A stretch of DNA of 64,000 nucleotides from Trissonchulus latispiculum (GCA_030248195.1 JASAND010005314.1:1-64000), one strand, 5' to 3'. Shown: positions 47,075 to 58,732, counted from the stretch's first letter. A program made the numbers and translations. Notes: generated by a model not told the origin, from the sequence alone.

Positions 47075-49843
47075 GTGGACGATCCTGCTCATGAGTCTCT
47101 GAAGACGGCCGACTACATTGCCAAGGAGTTCCAGGAGGCCAGAGAGTTTATTGCCAAACTGCAAGAGGAAGCTCTGGCTCAGCAGGACGACGAAGAGGAA
47201 GACGAGGACGAGGACGTAGCTGCTCTTAATGCGGTCGGCGATGTTCGTCTGTTGCCTAGAATTGATGAAGCTGGTTGCTCAGAGCAGACCCTTGCGGAGC
47301 GAGTCCAATCTCTAAACCAGGAGCAGTCGCAAATCTATACACTTGTCATGGACAGCGTGAGGGCGGCACAAGCAGGCAATCTAGCGAGTCCCTTGAGATT
47401 GTTTGTCAGCGGCGTTGCTGGTACAGGAAAGTCCCACGTCATCGAAACAATCAGATGCGCCGTGCACTTAGAGTATGGCGAAGGCTCGGTTGCTATTGCC
47501 GCACCCACTGGTTTAGCAGCGTTGAACGTTTCAGGGGTGACTATCCACAGACTTCTGAAATTGCCGGTTCAGCACGGCGGGGACGCCGCCTTCTGGAGAC
47601 TCCGAAAACAGGAAGAAAAGCTTTTGAAGACTGAACTGGAGGACGTCAAGGTATGGATCATCGACGAGATCAGCATGGCGTCCAATGTGGTCCTTGGTTA
47701 CGTTAGCAACCGGCTGAATCAATTGAAGGGGGCTTCCGAGGAAGATTTATTCGGAGGACCCAAGGTTGTCCTGGTTGTTTTTGGTGATCTGCTTCAATTA
47801 CCGCCAGTTCGCAGCCAATTCTGCTTTGAACGGATCTCGGGCGCCACAATGCGGAAGGTCTTTGGGTCAGTGCCTGTGTCAAGCCATCTGTGGACAGAGT
47901 TCTCCTACTTCGAACTGGTGCAAAACATGCGGCAAGGAGATGACCTGGCGTTCGCCGAGCTTTTGGGCAGAGCTAGAGTTGGATCCTTGGAGGAGGCCGA
48001 TATCCATAAGCTAGAAGGCCGAGTTCTGCTGAAGTACGACGGCGGAACTGTGGGCTTAGCCTCAGACCTTCCTTCTGGCGGGACGTGTCAGGACTGCTCC
48101 ATTGACGACGCTGTGGCCTACTTTCTTGATCTGTTTAGGAGGGATGGTCGCGCTCTTTGTCTGCTGCCGAAGAATGATGACGTCTTCGCATTCAATCGAC
48201 AGGTTTTGGACAAACTAGGAATCCAGCCATTTACCGTTAGAGCCGACGACACAACAACAGCCTATGGTCGAAGGAAGCAGCAGCGGCAGAAGCAAGCTCA
48301 AAAACGAAGGAAGCGGAAGAAGGCGTCTGAAACTGGCGGGCTAGAGGAAAATTTGGTCCTTGGCATCGGGGCAAGGGTGATGCTAAGGAGGAACATCAAT
48401 CTGGAGTTACGACTGGTCAATGGATCTCTGGGGACTCTGGAGAGTGTAAGGTACGGCGCCATTCGCGGGGAGCGGCACATTGAATGCCTGGTGATCAAGT
48501 TTGATGGACTTGACGATCCAGTACAGGTGTTCAGAGCGAGCGTACCGTTCGAGATTTCAAAAACGGTAGTTATCACCAGAAGCCAGTTCCCTGTGTCTCT
48601 TGCCTACGCTATCACAGTCCATAAAAGCCAAGGGCTGAGCCTCGACACTGTTATGGTAGATCTGGGGCCGAATTGCTTCGAGTCCGCTATGGGGTATGTG
48701 GCGCTGTCCAGATGCCGAAAAATGGAGAATCTCTACTTGCTGCGGTTCGACCGGCACCGTGTTTGGTGCAAGTCTGCCTGCTGTCGTGAGCACAACAGGC
48801 TGAGGTTGCTGTACAACAATCAGTTTCAGCCGAGCACACCACTTCCTCCTATGCCAACAGCTAATCGGAGCAACAATGCTCAGGGTAGATCGCATCGCAG
48901 AGGTGGTGTGGATCTGGCAACCGCGTTTCGAAACATGCAGTCGCAGCCGGGAACTGCCCCTGTTGTCTCTGCTCAGCTTCCTTGTCCAGCTGAGAATGCA
49001 GGCCCTCTGAAACTCATCAATGGTCCTGGTGACAATGCGTGCTACTGCAACAGCGTTGTCCAAACCATATTTGCCATGAAAGATCCGTTCGTCCGGCGGA
49101 TTGATGGGTCCGATGCTCGCCGTCTGGTTGCTAGAAATCTAATCAGTCTTTTACACCGCTACCGCGACCGGCCTAACCTTGAGTATCCCTCTACTGCGAT
49201 TAGGTGGGCTGTTGGTGGTGTATACAGGGGCAACGAAATGCATGATGCCGGAGAGCTACTGCGAGAAATCGTTCAGTTCCATCTGCCGAACGACTGCATT
49301 CACCTATTGGCCTATACTGTCACCACTAGATTCGTCTGTGAAACGCGAGGCTGCGGTCGTATCAGCTACGTATCAGAAGATGATCCAGCCCACGTTTACA
49401 CGCTTTCGATGCCCCCTCACGGGCGTGTACAGTGGGACGAGTGGATCCAGCAAAAGTCTCGAGCGGAGGCGCTTTGCGATGGTTGCCGACGCAATTCCAT
49501 CCGGAGATCGGAAGCTTCGGTCTCCCTTCTGCCTACGAATCAGTATATGGTTATTGAGATCAACCTCATCTACCATGACGGCACCTCCTTCCGACGTTCC
49601 AGTGGTTCTGTCACCGGCATGAGATCCGCTGGTGTGCGATTTGCCAACTGCCGCTTTAAGCCTGTGGTGGCTATCAAACACGTTGGAGAAACTCCTGATT
49701 CTGGACACTACACAGCCTTCATGAGGTCTAACGATGATTCTCGATGGTTGGAGATTTCCGATTCCACATGGACATCGCACCAAACGCTGCCTCCTGGTCT
49801 TAAAGATATTCGCGTCCTCGTCCTGAAGAGGACGGATGCTTAA
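47075..49843 (+). CDS. Helitron Pif1-type helicase fused to a ubiquitin-specific protease (USP) domain
   Basis: A 922-codon open frame that would normally be joined to the Rep part; a frameshift near 47.05 kb separates them and the first codon is not a true start. An acidic tract lies at ~38-48, and Pif1 begins with LNQEQSQIYTLVMDS. Walker A GVAGTGKSH is at ~113-121, Walker B IIDEIS ~193, VFGDLLQLPPV ~236, and a C-terminal YAITVHKSQG motif with VALSRCRKMENLYLL. After a linker, residues ~645-918 form a USP/C19-like domain: Cys box GDNACYCNSVVQTIF (catalytic Cys ~656), a C-x4-C...C-x2-C zinc-like pair, His box GETPDSGHYTAFM (His ~878) and the Asp of EISDSTW. The helicase unwinds DNA for transposition. 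The protease probably removes ubiquitin from host or element proteins. It is open throughout. Confidence 0.85.
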   Translation: MDDPAHESLKTADYIAKEFQEAREFIAKLQEEALAQQDDEEEDEDEDVAALNAVGDVRLLPRIDEAGCSEQTLAERVQSLNQEQSQIYTLVMDSVRAAQAGNLASPLRLFVSGVAGTGKSHVIETIRCAVHLEYGEGSVAIAAPTGLAALNVSGVTIHRLLKLPVQHGGDAAFWRLRKQEEKLLKTELEDVKVWIIDEISMASNVVLGYVSNRLNQLKGASEEDLFGGPKVVLVVFGDLLQLPPVRSQFCFERISGATMRKVFGSVPVSSHLWTEFSYFELVQNMRQGDDLAFAELLGRARVGSLEEADIHKLEGRVLLKYDGGTVGLASDLPSGGTCQDCSIDDAVAYFLDLFRRDGRALCLLPKNDDVFAFNRQVLDKLGIQPFTVRADDTTTAYGRRKQQRQKQAQKRRKRKKASETGGLEENLVLGIGARVMLRRNINLELRLVNGSLGTLESVRYGAIRGERHIECLVIKFDGLDDPVQVFRASVPFEISKTVVITRSQFPVSLAYAITVHKSQGLSLDTVMVDLGPNCFESAMGYVALSRCRKMENLYLLRFDRHRVWCKSACCREHNRLRLLYNNQFQPSTPLPPMPTANRSNNAQGRSHRRGGVDLATAFRNMQSQPGTAPVVSAQLPCPAENAGPLKLINGPGDNACYCNSVVQTIFAMKDPFVRRIDGSDARRLVARNLISLLHRYRDRPNLEYPSTAIRWAVGGVYRGNEMHDAGELLREIVQFHLPNDCIHLLAYTVTTRFVCETRGCGRISYVSEDDPAHVYTLSMPPHGRVQWDEWIQQKSRAEALCDGCRRNSIRRSEASVSLLPTNQYMVIEINLIYHDGTSFRRSSGSVTGMRSAGVRFANCRFKPVVAIKHVGETPDSGHYTAFMRSNDDSRWLEISDSTWTSHQTLPPGLKDIRVLVLKRTDA

Positions 49844-49859
49844 ACAGTGAGTTATGCGT

Positions 49860-50480
49860 GACTGTTAATTGTAAGTATAAGGTTCGTCAGTAATAGCGGT
49901 AGCAAGCTTACTACACAGCGGTTGCAGAGATTACAGAAAATTTAGAACACTGTCTAGAAAAGGAACGTTAGGTTTGCTTGCTATCGTTAGATGCTGCGGT
50001 CAACTTACATTTCTTCTTCTATATGTATCCAGCAGTTGAGTTGTATCCAGGCGAACAACAACATTGCACTAAACCTCCTTAATAGGCACTGTGGCGCAAT
50101 GCACTTCATTCGTCCCACCCAGTTACTAGTTTTGGTTAGGTAAAGGTAAAGTGACCCCTGGAGAGAACTGCAACCTTCGGAAGGTTACAGGGTGCCGGTG
50201 CTTATCTCCGGATTCACAACCCGAAGGTAGGAGCGACAACTGTGATTTGACTACATCTGTGGAAGGGGGGTTAGCCCTTCGTGAGGCATTGCGCCAGAAC
50301 ACAGTCTCCTGTTACCTTGCCACCGCAGTGGTACCCATTTACCGACCATTTAAGGATTGACAGCTGGGGTTGGCTGGAGTCCAAGGCGAACCGATATGTA
50401 GTTAGTCCCTTGCTCAGGGGGATTTGGAAAGCCTTCGGGCAGCGGGGATTCGAACCTAGGACCGTAAGATCTTTAGTCGA
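49860..50480 (-). repeat. Helitron 3' flank and SINE-like sequence
   Basis: 49860-50140 shows no gene and could include the Helitron 3' end, though no CTRR-plus-hairpin terminus was identified. 50140-50475 looks SINE-like: on the minus strand a perfect B-box consensus 'ggttcgaatcc' lies at ~50448-50458, and 'ggtacccatttacc' (~50330) recalls a conserved invertebrate SINE body. No intact tRNA cloverleaf. Confidence 0.4.
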
Positions 50481-50854
50481 ACATTAGTTTGGGTGTTACA
50501 TTAATTAATTCGGTCTGGTGCTAAATTAGGCTATAGTGTAGCGTAAATGAGCACGCGTAGTGAATATGCGTGGCGTGATACGTGTCTTGTCACCTAGAAG
50601 CAAATCCTGTCCTTTATGGAGGATACGGGGCGTGTGGGACCTTTCTGTCTGTTTTGAGCTCTTGCGTACGACTTGGGCTAGGAGGACCTTCCTCTCTTTA
50701 AGGAACAACGTGCGAACAGTTTGGGGGGAAAGGGGTGTGACAATCCTTCTTCACCTGTGGCTTGGGTTCGTTTTCTACTCCGTTGCGGTTTTATATTCAG
50801 ATGGTTGTTTGTTTTAGGTCACTCCTTTACTCCCCTTACTTCTAATTGTATATA

Positions 50855-53800
50855 ATGTCTGCCAATTTATCGCTGCTACGACAGTTGGAGCAACTGGTGG
50901 TGCATCTTCAATCTGAGTTGGAAAGAAAAACCAGGCTGAGCACGGATAAGATGTTCTTGCTGCGGCGAGCCATTGGGACCTGGGAGGATCAGTCGCTTCT
51001 CGCTGTCACGGAGGCCTGGGGAAAAAAATGCGAGATGCTGTGTTTGTGGATTAAAACTTCGGCTGCCTTGGCGTGTGCGATGAGCCATTCTAGACAGTCG
51101 TGTTCAGTGGAAAAGCCAGTTCTCATGGTTAGCACCCTTGCTGTAACAGTGTAAACAGTGTTAATAGTGAACGTGTTAAAGGAACATGATTATTTTAATG
51201 AATGTCTAGATGAGTGGAGAAAGAATGTGAATGTAAAAGCGTCTTTCGAGGTGCTGTGCAGTTGATTCTAAATTTCAGTTGAGTGGTTCACTGAAATTTA
51301 TTTTCAACCTTGTGCTCTTTGGTGATTAGCTGACGTAAAAACCAAAAATATAAATGACAAAGGTCCTTGAAATTTGATATTTCAAAATGAAACATGCGTT
51401 TCTGGTGTCGATTATGCGAAAATTAGGTTAATCTGAAATTGTTGAAAATTTTGCCCATAACAGGATAATCTTTAATAAGTGCCTCCAATAATTTTATTGC
51501 TTCAAAACAGGCGGGTGTGTGGGCTAGCATATTTGGCTTACGAAATAATTGAACCAAGAGTACCTTATAACTTCGACTGAGGCAAGCGTCATGCTCTCAG
51601 TTATTAGACTTGCTACATGATGTGAACGATAACGGCTGTTCCCCCTCGCTAATTAGATACTGTACTTTGAAGAAATTCAAAAGGCATCCTTTATCGTGCA
51701 TATCACGTTACAAGCCTAATAAGTACGAACGTGGCGCTTGCCACAGTCAAAGTTATTAGGTACTCTTGGTTCAGTTATTTCGTATGCCAAATATGCTAGC
51801 CCACACGCCCGCCTGTTTTGAAGCAATAAAATTATTAAAGATTATCCTGTTATGGGCAAAACTTTCAGCAATCTCAGATTTAGCTAATTTTCGCATAATC
51901 GACTCCAGACTGTTTCATTTTGAAATATCTAGAAATATAGTCTGAGTAATTGTATACTCTTTTTTAAAGGCATGTGATGGGTTGCACTCAGATTTCTTCT
52001 GCAGCGGAAAAATAGTTTATTATGTTGTAGGAGTGGTTCTCAACAATTCATCGCAACATTCCACTGTTAGTTGCCGATTCAGCATTAGAGGAGGAGGCTA
52101 AACGGGAACAGTACCTACTGATGGTATGGTTGAACTGTATAGGTATATAATAACTAAATTAGGGACATTTCTGTAACTAAATTAGGGACATTTCTGATGG
52201 GAAATGTGAAGCATTTTATTTCACATCATTTCTATTAACTGATTTGGTAAATTAATTTAGGTACTGTTAAGTTGTGACAAGGATACACAATAACTAAGAC
52301 TATGCCACTAGGCATGCTCTTCCTTACTTATGAGAGCGAAACCTTTGTTGTGCTCGCTAACGGCTGACCTCCTCCCCCGGCAAATTATATGGGCTACTTC
52401 TAAGAACGAGCTAGCGTACCATCATTGCGACCAGGTATGATTTGCGATGGGGTATGCTGTCATAAATAAGAGCGCGTCTAGTGGCATACTCTTGGTTATG
52501 TACTCATGGTTCTACGTGTAAAGTTGCCATTACTACTTTTCAGTTTGGGTCGCAGGGAAATGCTGGTGGGACACCAGATCAGCCTCAGGACAGTGGTAGT
52601 GGCACTAACGATCGTGGCGCAGATGCACAAGTTCATGGTGCGAGCTCTGGCACTGATGGTGGATCTGGCGCTGCTGCTACAGTAAGACTAACTGCTACAA
52701 ATACACTTAGTTGAAGCTATGTCATCTACTTTTAAACTTATTTCAGCTTAAACTTAACATAGGTCTGCTTTTAAGGGATCTGTTACGTACTTCTGTGTAC
52801 ATATGTGGAATCGCCACTAATTTCCATGGTTTCTGTTGTATGTTGTTTAGAGTGGAGGGCACATCGCTGCGCGACAGACAAATGCTACTCCAGCTGGAGG
52901 CAAAGGTGATGTGGCTGACATCGCCGATGGTGGCCACTCAAAGTCACCTGTTGACAGTGGACAAGTAAAAAATCGGGTGGCGAAAATAATGGATCCGTCA
53001 GAGTTTGACTCGGAGGTAGTGAGTTAAGAATTAGATGCATCAGATAATTTCATTTTAAGTCAATTTCTCCATTAAAAAATTACATAGCTGGATTGCAACC
53101 GGTTAAATTCAATGGTAAGAATGTTTGGAGAAACGGCTTTTTTACGTTTTCGGTACAAAGATCAGTGAAAGTTTTCATTATTTTTAGCTTTTTACTGGAC
53201 TGCTCTAAACATATCACATTTGCAGTAGTTATTTTTCAATGTATGACCTCTTTCTTTCGTCACGAAACAAGAGACTACAATTTTTTCATATTTGAAACAT
53301 GTATTTTGCAAGGTAAACGAGATGAGGTGGAGGAATTCGCTAGGAACATGGCGCTTCCACAATAGCTTTATTGAGTCTGAATGCGCATATGGGACATTTG
53401 CGAAAAATTGTAGTTTAATAACCGTCTGAGTGAATTAATACGCACTTTAGGAAAGCAAGGACATCGCTGCGCGACAGAGGCCAGGAATGAGTGGCGTACG
53501 CCACTTAGGTTTTCATGCGGCCAAAGATGAAGGCAAGTCTGGGTACATCGGAGACGGTGATCTGGTACATAAACGGGTCAAGGAATTCGAACAGGCGGAT
53601 CCGCCCACTGCAAACTCAGAAGAGGTTAGTTGTCTCTAGCCTATTTAATAGTGTGCGTTGGTCGGCGGACACATTCTACTTTGGAAGCAAGGACTGATTT
53701 TTTGTAACCGAGCTGTTCGGTTCTTTACAGACCTTCGCACGGATAATTTTTTAATTTTTGTAGGTAAAGTTGATACCGTTTTCTTTTGTGGTGGTTGTGC

Positions 53801-55615
53801 ACTTTCGATATGTTTTTTTGCAGAAATTTGCTGATATCGCTAAGCGACTGTATGCGGCGGCAACTGAGGCAGAGTCAGGGACACCTAAGGTCAACGAGGG
53901 AACTGGGGAACCAAATGCTGACTATCCACAGACACCTGAAAGCGCTGACCACGTTGCGGATCTTACGGGCACAGGCGAATTGGACGTTCACAGTTCTGGG
54001 CCAGGAAAGGTTGGTCATAAATACGTTAGTATTAGTAGGCGTTCTAGGTTTCGCTTGCCTCTTCCAGGAAAGGAAAACTTGCGGTCTTGCGAGTAGACTT
54101 CTTAAACTGCATCTAAATAATTTCTGCGATTCTATAGTCATCCTCTACGTTCATCCTGGAAGATAAAAGGTTCGGCACAAATTCTAGCCTAATTTGTGCT
54201 GCGAACAGGTAATGGTTGCACAGTTGACATATATACTGCTGCCGTTTAATGTTCGCGGGGGCACATTCGCCTACGTGGTACTGTAGCTTTTTCTCGCTTC
54301 AAGTGAAATCTCTTGACGGTGAACAAATTAGAAAGGTAGTTAGTGTGACGTGTTACGTTTATTTTACATACTCTTACTCCGTTTCGCACAAAAAATTTGT
54401 ATTTCAGCGATCTATGGCAAGTGGCGAGCAGTGCGGACGAAAGAGTAAAATCCCGTGCGTTGATTTAACTGCTTACGATGGAGAGGCCAATAATGAGGAT
54501 GAGGTCAGTGGGGTTACAAATGTAATTGCACTGAATTTTTAGGGAAGCTTGTATCGTTTCCGGTTTGGTGTCTCTGTTAACGAGAAATGCACATCTATTT
54601 TAAATCAACACTTGCTCCAGTTTGATTATTTAAATAAGTCCTCCAGGGCTTACGTTTGGCCTTAGCTCAGCAGCGTTTACGTTTGGACTTTGACTTAAAA
54701 TACTGACTGAACGTTGACGCCCTTCGAACTATTAGTATTTTGTATTGCACTGATGCAGACAAGTGCACACTGCGAAGGGTGTAGATGACTGAGTCTGTAC
54801 TGACATTTTATTTACGATTTGGTCTCCAAGAAAGTCGACTTGATCGGCATATTCTTGCGTAGGAGGCGGGGGGAGCAAACTTTATGTATAAATTATTTTT
54901 CAGGGTGACCAGGACTTGAACCCAGGAAGGAAGTTCCAAACCGTTAACTTGGAAACATCTGATTACGGTGATCATTTTAAGGATAAGAAGGTAAACTTTC
55001 TGATCTCTAATGATTTCTAGGACAAAGACATCTGTGCTAAACTTTCAGATCTTTGGGATTAGGTTTGGTGAACGGAATGAAACTTCGCTAATGCTGGGTG
55101 AAGAGGTGAAACAAGCAAGGGTTTGTTTAATTTTGCAGGAGACCCCCTATGGTGCTCATGGAGATAGGCGAGACAGACAGACCCAGATTTCCACAATTAT
55201 TCGTAGTGGAGTTCTAGGATTTTATGTGGAACCAGAGTGGCTTATTACTGACATTCAACTTACTGGCCGCGTTGTCCTTTGCCATCGAATGGTCGGTTTT
55301 CTAAATTGCCTCGAACCGCGTAATACACGCATGTCTTTTTAATGAACAGTTTCTACAGACTAATGTGTATTGTCTAGTCCTGAGGTTGCTACGCTTCCCT
55401 CTTAAGGGTTATGTAGGTTAGTATATAGATAAAGCTTAGGGGTGGTGTTGTAGCGAGTTTAATTATAATGTCGGTGAATGCGTTAAAGTGCAGAGAGTAC
55501 CCACCCTATGCTATCAGCAATTATTATATTATTTTAGGACAACTCTCAGGTGGAGCAGGTGCCTGTGGAAACTTACATTGGTGGCGTGGACTCAATTGTC
55601 ATCCACAAAGAATAA
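50855..55615 (+). CDS. Unrecognised protein gene, about ten exons, all introns phase 0
   Basis: Exons: 50855-51127, 52031-52123, 52544-52681, 52851-53015 (or a donor at 52965), 53451-53624, 53824-54009, 54408-54503, 54904-54990, 55139-~55210 (donor uncertain), and 55538-55615 with stop TAA. Every exon length is a multiple of three and each junction is GT-AG. The N-terminus (LLRQLEQLVVHLQSELERK) looks helical. The middle is Gly/Asp/Glu/Ala-rich and probably disordered. Three exons begin with related motifs, GHIAARQ, KDIAARQ and FADIAKR, suggesting exon duplication. No catalytic motif, signal peptide or membrane segment is seen. If the ninth exon does not splice, the ORF ends at 55342. Function unknown; it lies just downstream of the Helitron remnant. 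Confidence 0.6.
51383..51930. repeat. Long palindrome in intron 1 of the phase-0 gene
   Basis: Arms of ~230 bp: 'gattatgcgaaaattag', 'ttttgcccataacaggataatc', 'ttgcttcaaaacaggcggg', 'gctagcatatttgg' and 'accaagagtacc' on the left all recur as reverse complements on the right (51745-51930). The inner tips carry the 'AGAGTAC' family end. Confidence 0.7.
52278..52510. mobile_element. Short hairpin MITE of the 'AGAGTAC' family
   Basis: The left arm 'ataactaagactatgccactagg' is mirrored by 'gtctagtggcatactcttggttat' at ~52470-52497. The interior keeps the cassette 'ggtatgatttgcgatgggg' (compare 'ggtactgatttgcggggg' at ~965 and 26560). It lies in intron 2 of the phase-0 gene. Confidence 0.6.
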
Positions 55616-56792
55616 CCTGATCGTCGACTGATCCAAAGGAACTTTTTTCTGTTGACTGAGTTTTCGAGTTTATATGTAGCGCTGTGCGTCTTGGTGTGTC
55701 CAATTTTTATTTTTACTTCTAATTTTTTCCTAAACTACTGATCAAAACTTTTTTAACGACATTCATAATTTCTTATTTTTCATTCATTTTTATCGTTTTA
55801 TTGGATCTCTCTTTCATTTCGTTGGTCCGTGCTTTTCTTTCTCTCACTTATTCTCACTTTATCTCACTTCATTTGTACTTATTTTTTCGTCTACCTGTTT
55901 TATTGGCCTGTACAGACTCTGCATATATATTGTAATTATGTTTTTACAGCTGGATTTAATTTTATCGCTTTGCGAGTACCTCCATTTGTTATTGCCTCAG
56001 TTCAGGTTACCTCTTGTTGATTTTGGCGTTGTTTACGTAGGTTTCCAAGCTTTATGTATGTTTTAGGTTTCAAAGTTTTATGTTTATGTTTTTTGCATTC
56101 TGTTACGTACTACTTTACTGTGTCATTTTACGAGTGCTTCATACCAGTGCCTAACTAAGAATCTCCGGTTTTTGCTGCTTATTTTTTAACTTTGTATTAC
56201 TTCCTCTATGTTGTGTTTTTAATTTTGTATGTTAGCTTAGTTTTTTCATTTCCATTATATGCAAACATATTTGATAGTGTTCGTGTGTGTAGTTTTAGTT
56301 TATTTTAATTGGTCCCATTTACATTGTGTAATTGTGTTCATATTAGCGCCGTTGCGTTGTGATTTTGTAACTACGTGTGTCCACACAAGCGTCGTCCGGC
56401 ATCTGGGAGGGGGAGGTGTCAAAATTAGCCAGGAGGGCTGGGAGAATCTGAGAAATATTTCTGATTATTGCGGCGGTTCTCTAAAAATTTTTTGTGCCTG
56501 GGTTTTAGCAAGTTTTAACTTGGTTGCTTTATAATATGAATTTTGGGCAGTGGACAGAAGTTGTTCAGAGAACAGGAGATTAAAAATTTCGTGGTTCTAG
56601 TTCTTCTTAAAATCGTTGTTCTATTACAGTGCACCCTCATTTTACTTACTTGCGTGTGTCTGTTCTTGGTCATTTTGTTGTGCTTTAATCACTTACATAA
56701 GTTGCCAGTTATTTTGTTGCCATTTTCCATAGCTGTTACATTACTTGATTTCTTTTTATGATCTGTATTATTGCTTTAAATTTACAATAAAT
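55616..56792 (+). other. T-rich 3' untranslated region with poly(A) signal
   Basis: Markedly T-rich plus strand with no believable coding sequence; ORFs are Phe/Leu artefacts. AATAAA at ~56786 would end the transcript of the phase-0 gene about 1.2 kb after its stop. Confidence 0.5.
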
Positions 56793-57011
56793 CAAAATCA
56801 TAGACTTGTCTCAGTAAACTGGTGTTGTTTAGTGTTTACTGGAATTGTATAGCATGAATCTTTTTAGTTGTTAGTTTCCCAGTTAAAGTGTGGTCGCTAC
56901 AATGCTGAGGTTGCGACATTAGATTTAATTCGACTAGATTAGATTAATTAAATTAGGTGCAGATGCAGACTGAGACTAGTGTGCCCTGCATTTTCTGCTT
57001 AATCTAGGGAA

Positions 57012-57225
57012 AAGTTCTGAAAAGGCCATGAACAGTGGCCTTCCAGCCTAAGATAACGCACCGTGTATAAAGTTCTGAAGACGCCATGAACAGTGTCCTT
57101 CTAGCCTAAGATGGCGCACTGTGTATGAAGTTCTGAAAAGGCTATGAATCGTGGTCTTCCAGCCTAAGATGACGCACCGTGTAAAAAGTTCTGAAAAGGC
57201 TATTAACAGGCATTTTCCGCTTCAG
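57012..57225. repeat. 58-bp tandem repeat, about 3.6 copies
   Basis: Units start with 'gttctgaa' at 57014, 57072, 57130 and 57188, an exact 58-bp period. Each holds 'gccatgaacagtggccttccagcc'-like sequence and 'aagatgacgcaccgtgt'. The last unit runs into 'cattttccgcttcag', a motif also present at the foldback that follows. Confidence 0.85.
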
Positions 57226-57364
57226 CAAATACATTCAGTTAACCTAGAACGTTTTCTTCCAGCCTGTTTACGGTAGCTAGCTTTGCTTACGTACATTGTG
57301 TCTGTACATAACTTCTCTGACATGATTTTAATTTTTCTCTGCAGCGGAAAAATAAGTGAAACTA

Positions 57365-58732
57365 GGGGGGAAAATGCCCTCGACGGGCAACCAACTTGGT
57401 AGAATAGGGAAAGAATTGAATCTTACATACACGGTATATACATGGTTACAACTGAGATTCTGCTGAAGCGGAAAAATGCCGTTTCTCAGCGACTAAAATG
57501 GCAGAAACCAGCTTTGTGCGCCGAATAGGGAATCTACTCGGCGACTAAAATGAAAGAAACCAGCTTTGTGCGCCGAATAGGGATCTACTTGGCGACTAAA
57601 ATGAAAGAAACCAGCTTTGTGCGCCGAATAGGGAATCTACTCGGCGACTAAAATGAAAGAAACCAGCTTTGTGCGCCGAATAGGGATCTACTTGGCGACT
57701 AAAATGAAAGAAACCAGCTTTGTGCGCCGAATAGGGAATCTACTCGGCGACTAAAATGAAAGAAACCAGCTTTGTCGCCGAATAGGGAATTCCCTCCTTC
57801 CGCCCTATTCGCGCGAACTTTGAAGCCTATTATATATGTGTTGCTTTGCTAAATTATGATAGAGAGCTTCAAAATGGCAGAATTACTTCAGAATGCAAAA
57901 CAACAGTTTCATCAAGCACTTAAATCATGGTTTTCACAGGCATAAATACGCTGTCTTCGATGTGGTATCAGAAACATTGAGAGCATATACGATTTGGATA
58001 TTGTTGCTGATATACGTATGTAGTATCTGTATTATATATATGTGTGTGCTCCGTTCTGATCTTGCCGAGAATTGATACAATCAAACATTATACGAACGTA
58101 TATATATTAGAATAAATGAAATGAGATTGATTGCACATGTTTTAGCACAAGGACTGTCGACCACAAATTGTTTAAACTGTCTACTTATTGTTGCTTTCTG
58201 TTGGTCCTGGTAGCGGTTGTATGCGTAAAATATTTCACGGATCAGGTAGCTCAAAAAGAAATTAACCTAGCGCCACCCCTATTCACCACGCAACCGGCAC
58301 GTGAAATCTCATATTGAGCGCAATGCTTACGTTGGCAGTTCCCAACAGAATAATTACCTCTATATTTCCTCCCGAAAGACGATAAGTTCGCGCGAATAGG
58401 GCGGAAGGAGGGAATTCCCTATTCGGCGACAAAGCTGGTTTCTTTCATTTTAGTCGCCGAGTAGATTCCCTATTCGGCGCACAAAGCTGGTTTCTTTCAT
58501 TTTAGTCGCCAAGTAGATCCCTATTCGGCGCACAAAGCTGGTTTCTTTCATTTTAGTCGCCGAGTAGATTCCCTATTCGGCGCACAAAGCTGATTTCTGC
58601 CATTTTAGTCGCTGAGAAACGGCATTTTTCCGCTTCAGCAGAATCTCAGTTGTAACCATGTACCGTGTATGTAAGATTCAATTCTTTCCCTATTCTACCA
58701 AGTTGGTTGCCCGTCGAGGGCATTTTCCCCCC
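57365..58732. mobile_element. Foldback element with 51/52-bp tandem repeats in its arms
   Basis: Terminal inverted repeats GGGGGGAAAATGCCCTCGAC / its complement, each next to TA (57363-57364 and 58733-58734), compatible with a TA target duplication. Arms of ~350-450 bp contain tandem units with 'ccgaataggg' at 57521, 57573, 57624, 57676, 57727 and 57778. Spacing alternates 52, 51, 52, 51, 51, and 'gggaatctactcgg' alternates with 'gggatctacttgg', so the true unit is a ~103-bp dimer. The right arm has about four units. The ~585-bp centre has only short ORFs. Confidence 0.8.

Noticed and set aside
48298..49783. Minus-strand ORFs opposite the Helitron helicase
   Set aside because: They are antisense shadows of the 922-codon helicase-USP frame.
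55829..56761. Hydrophobic Phe/Leu-rich ORFs resembling membrane proteins
   Set aside because: The region is simply T-rich and lies in the probable 3' UTR before an AATAAA. The ORFs lack conserved features.
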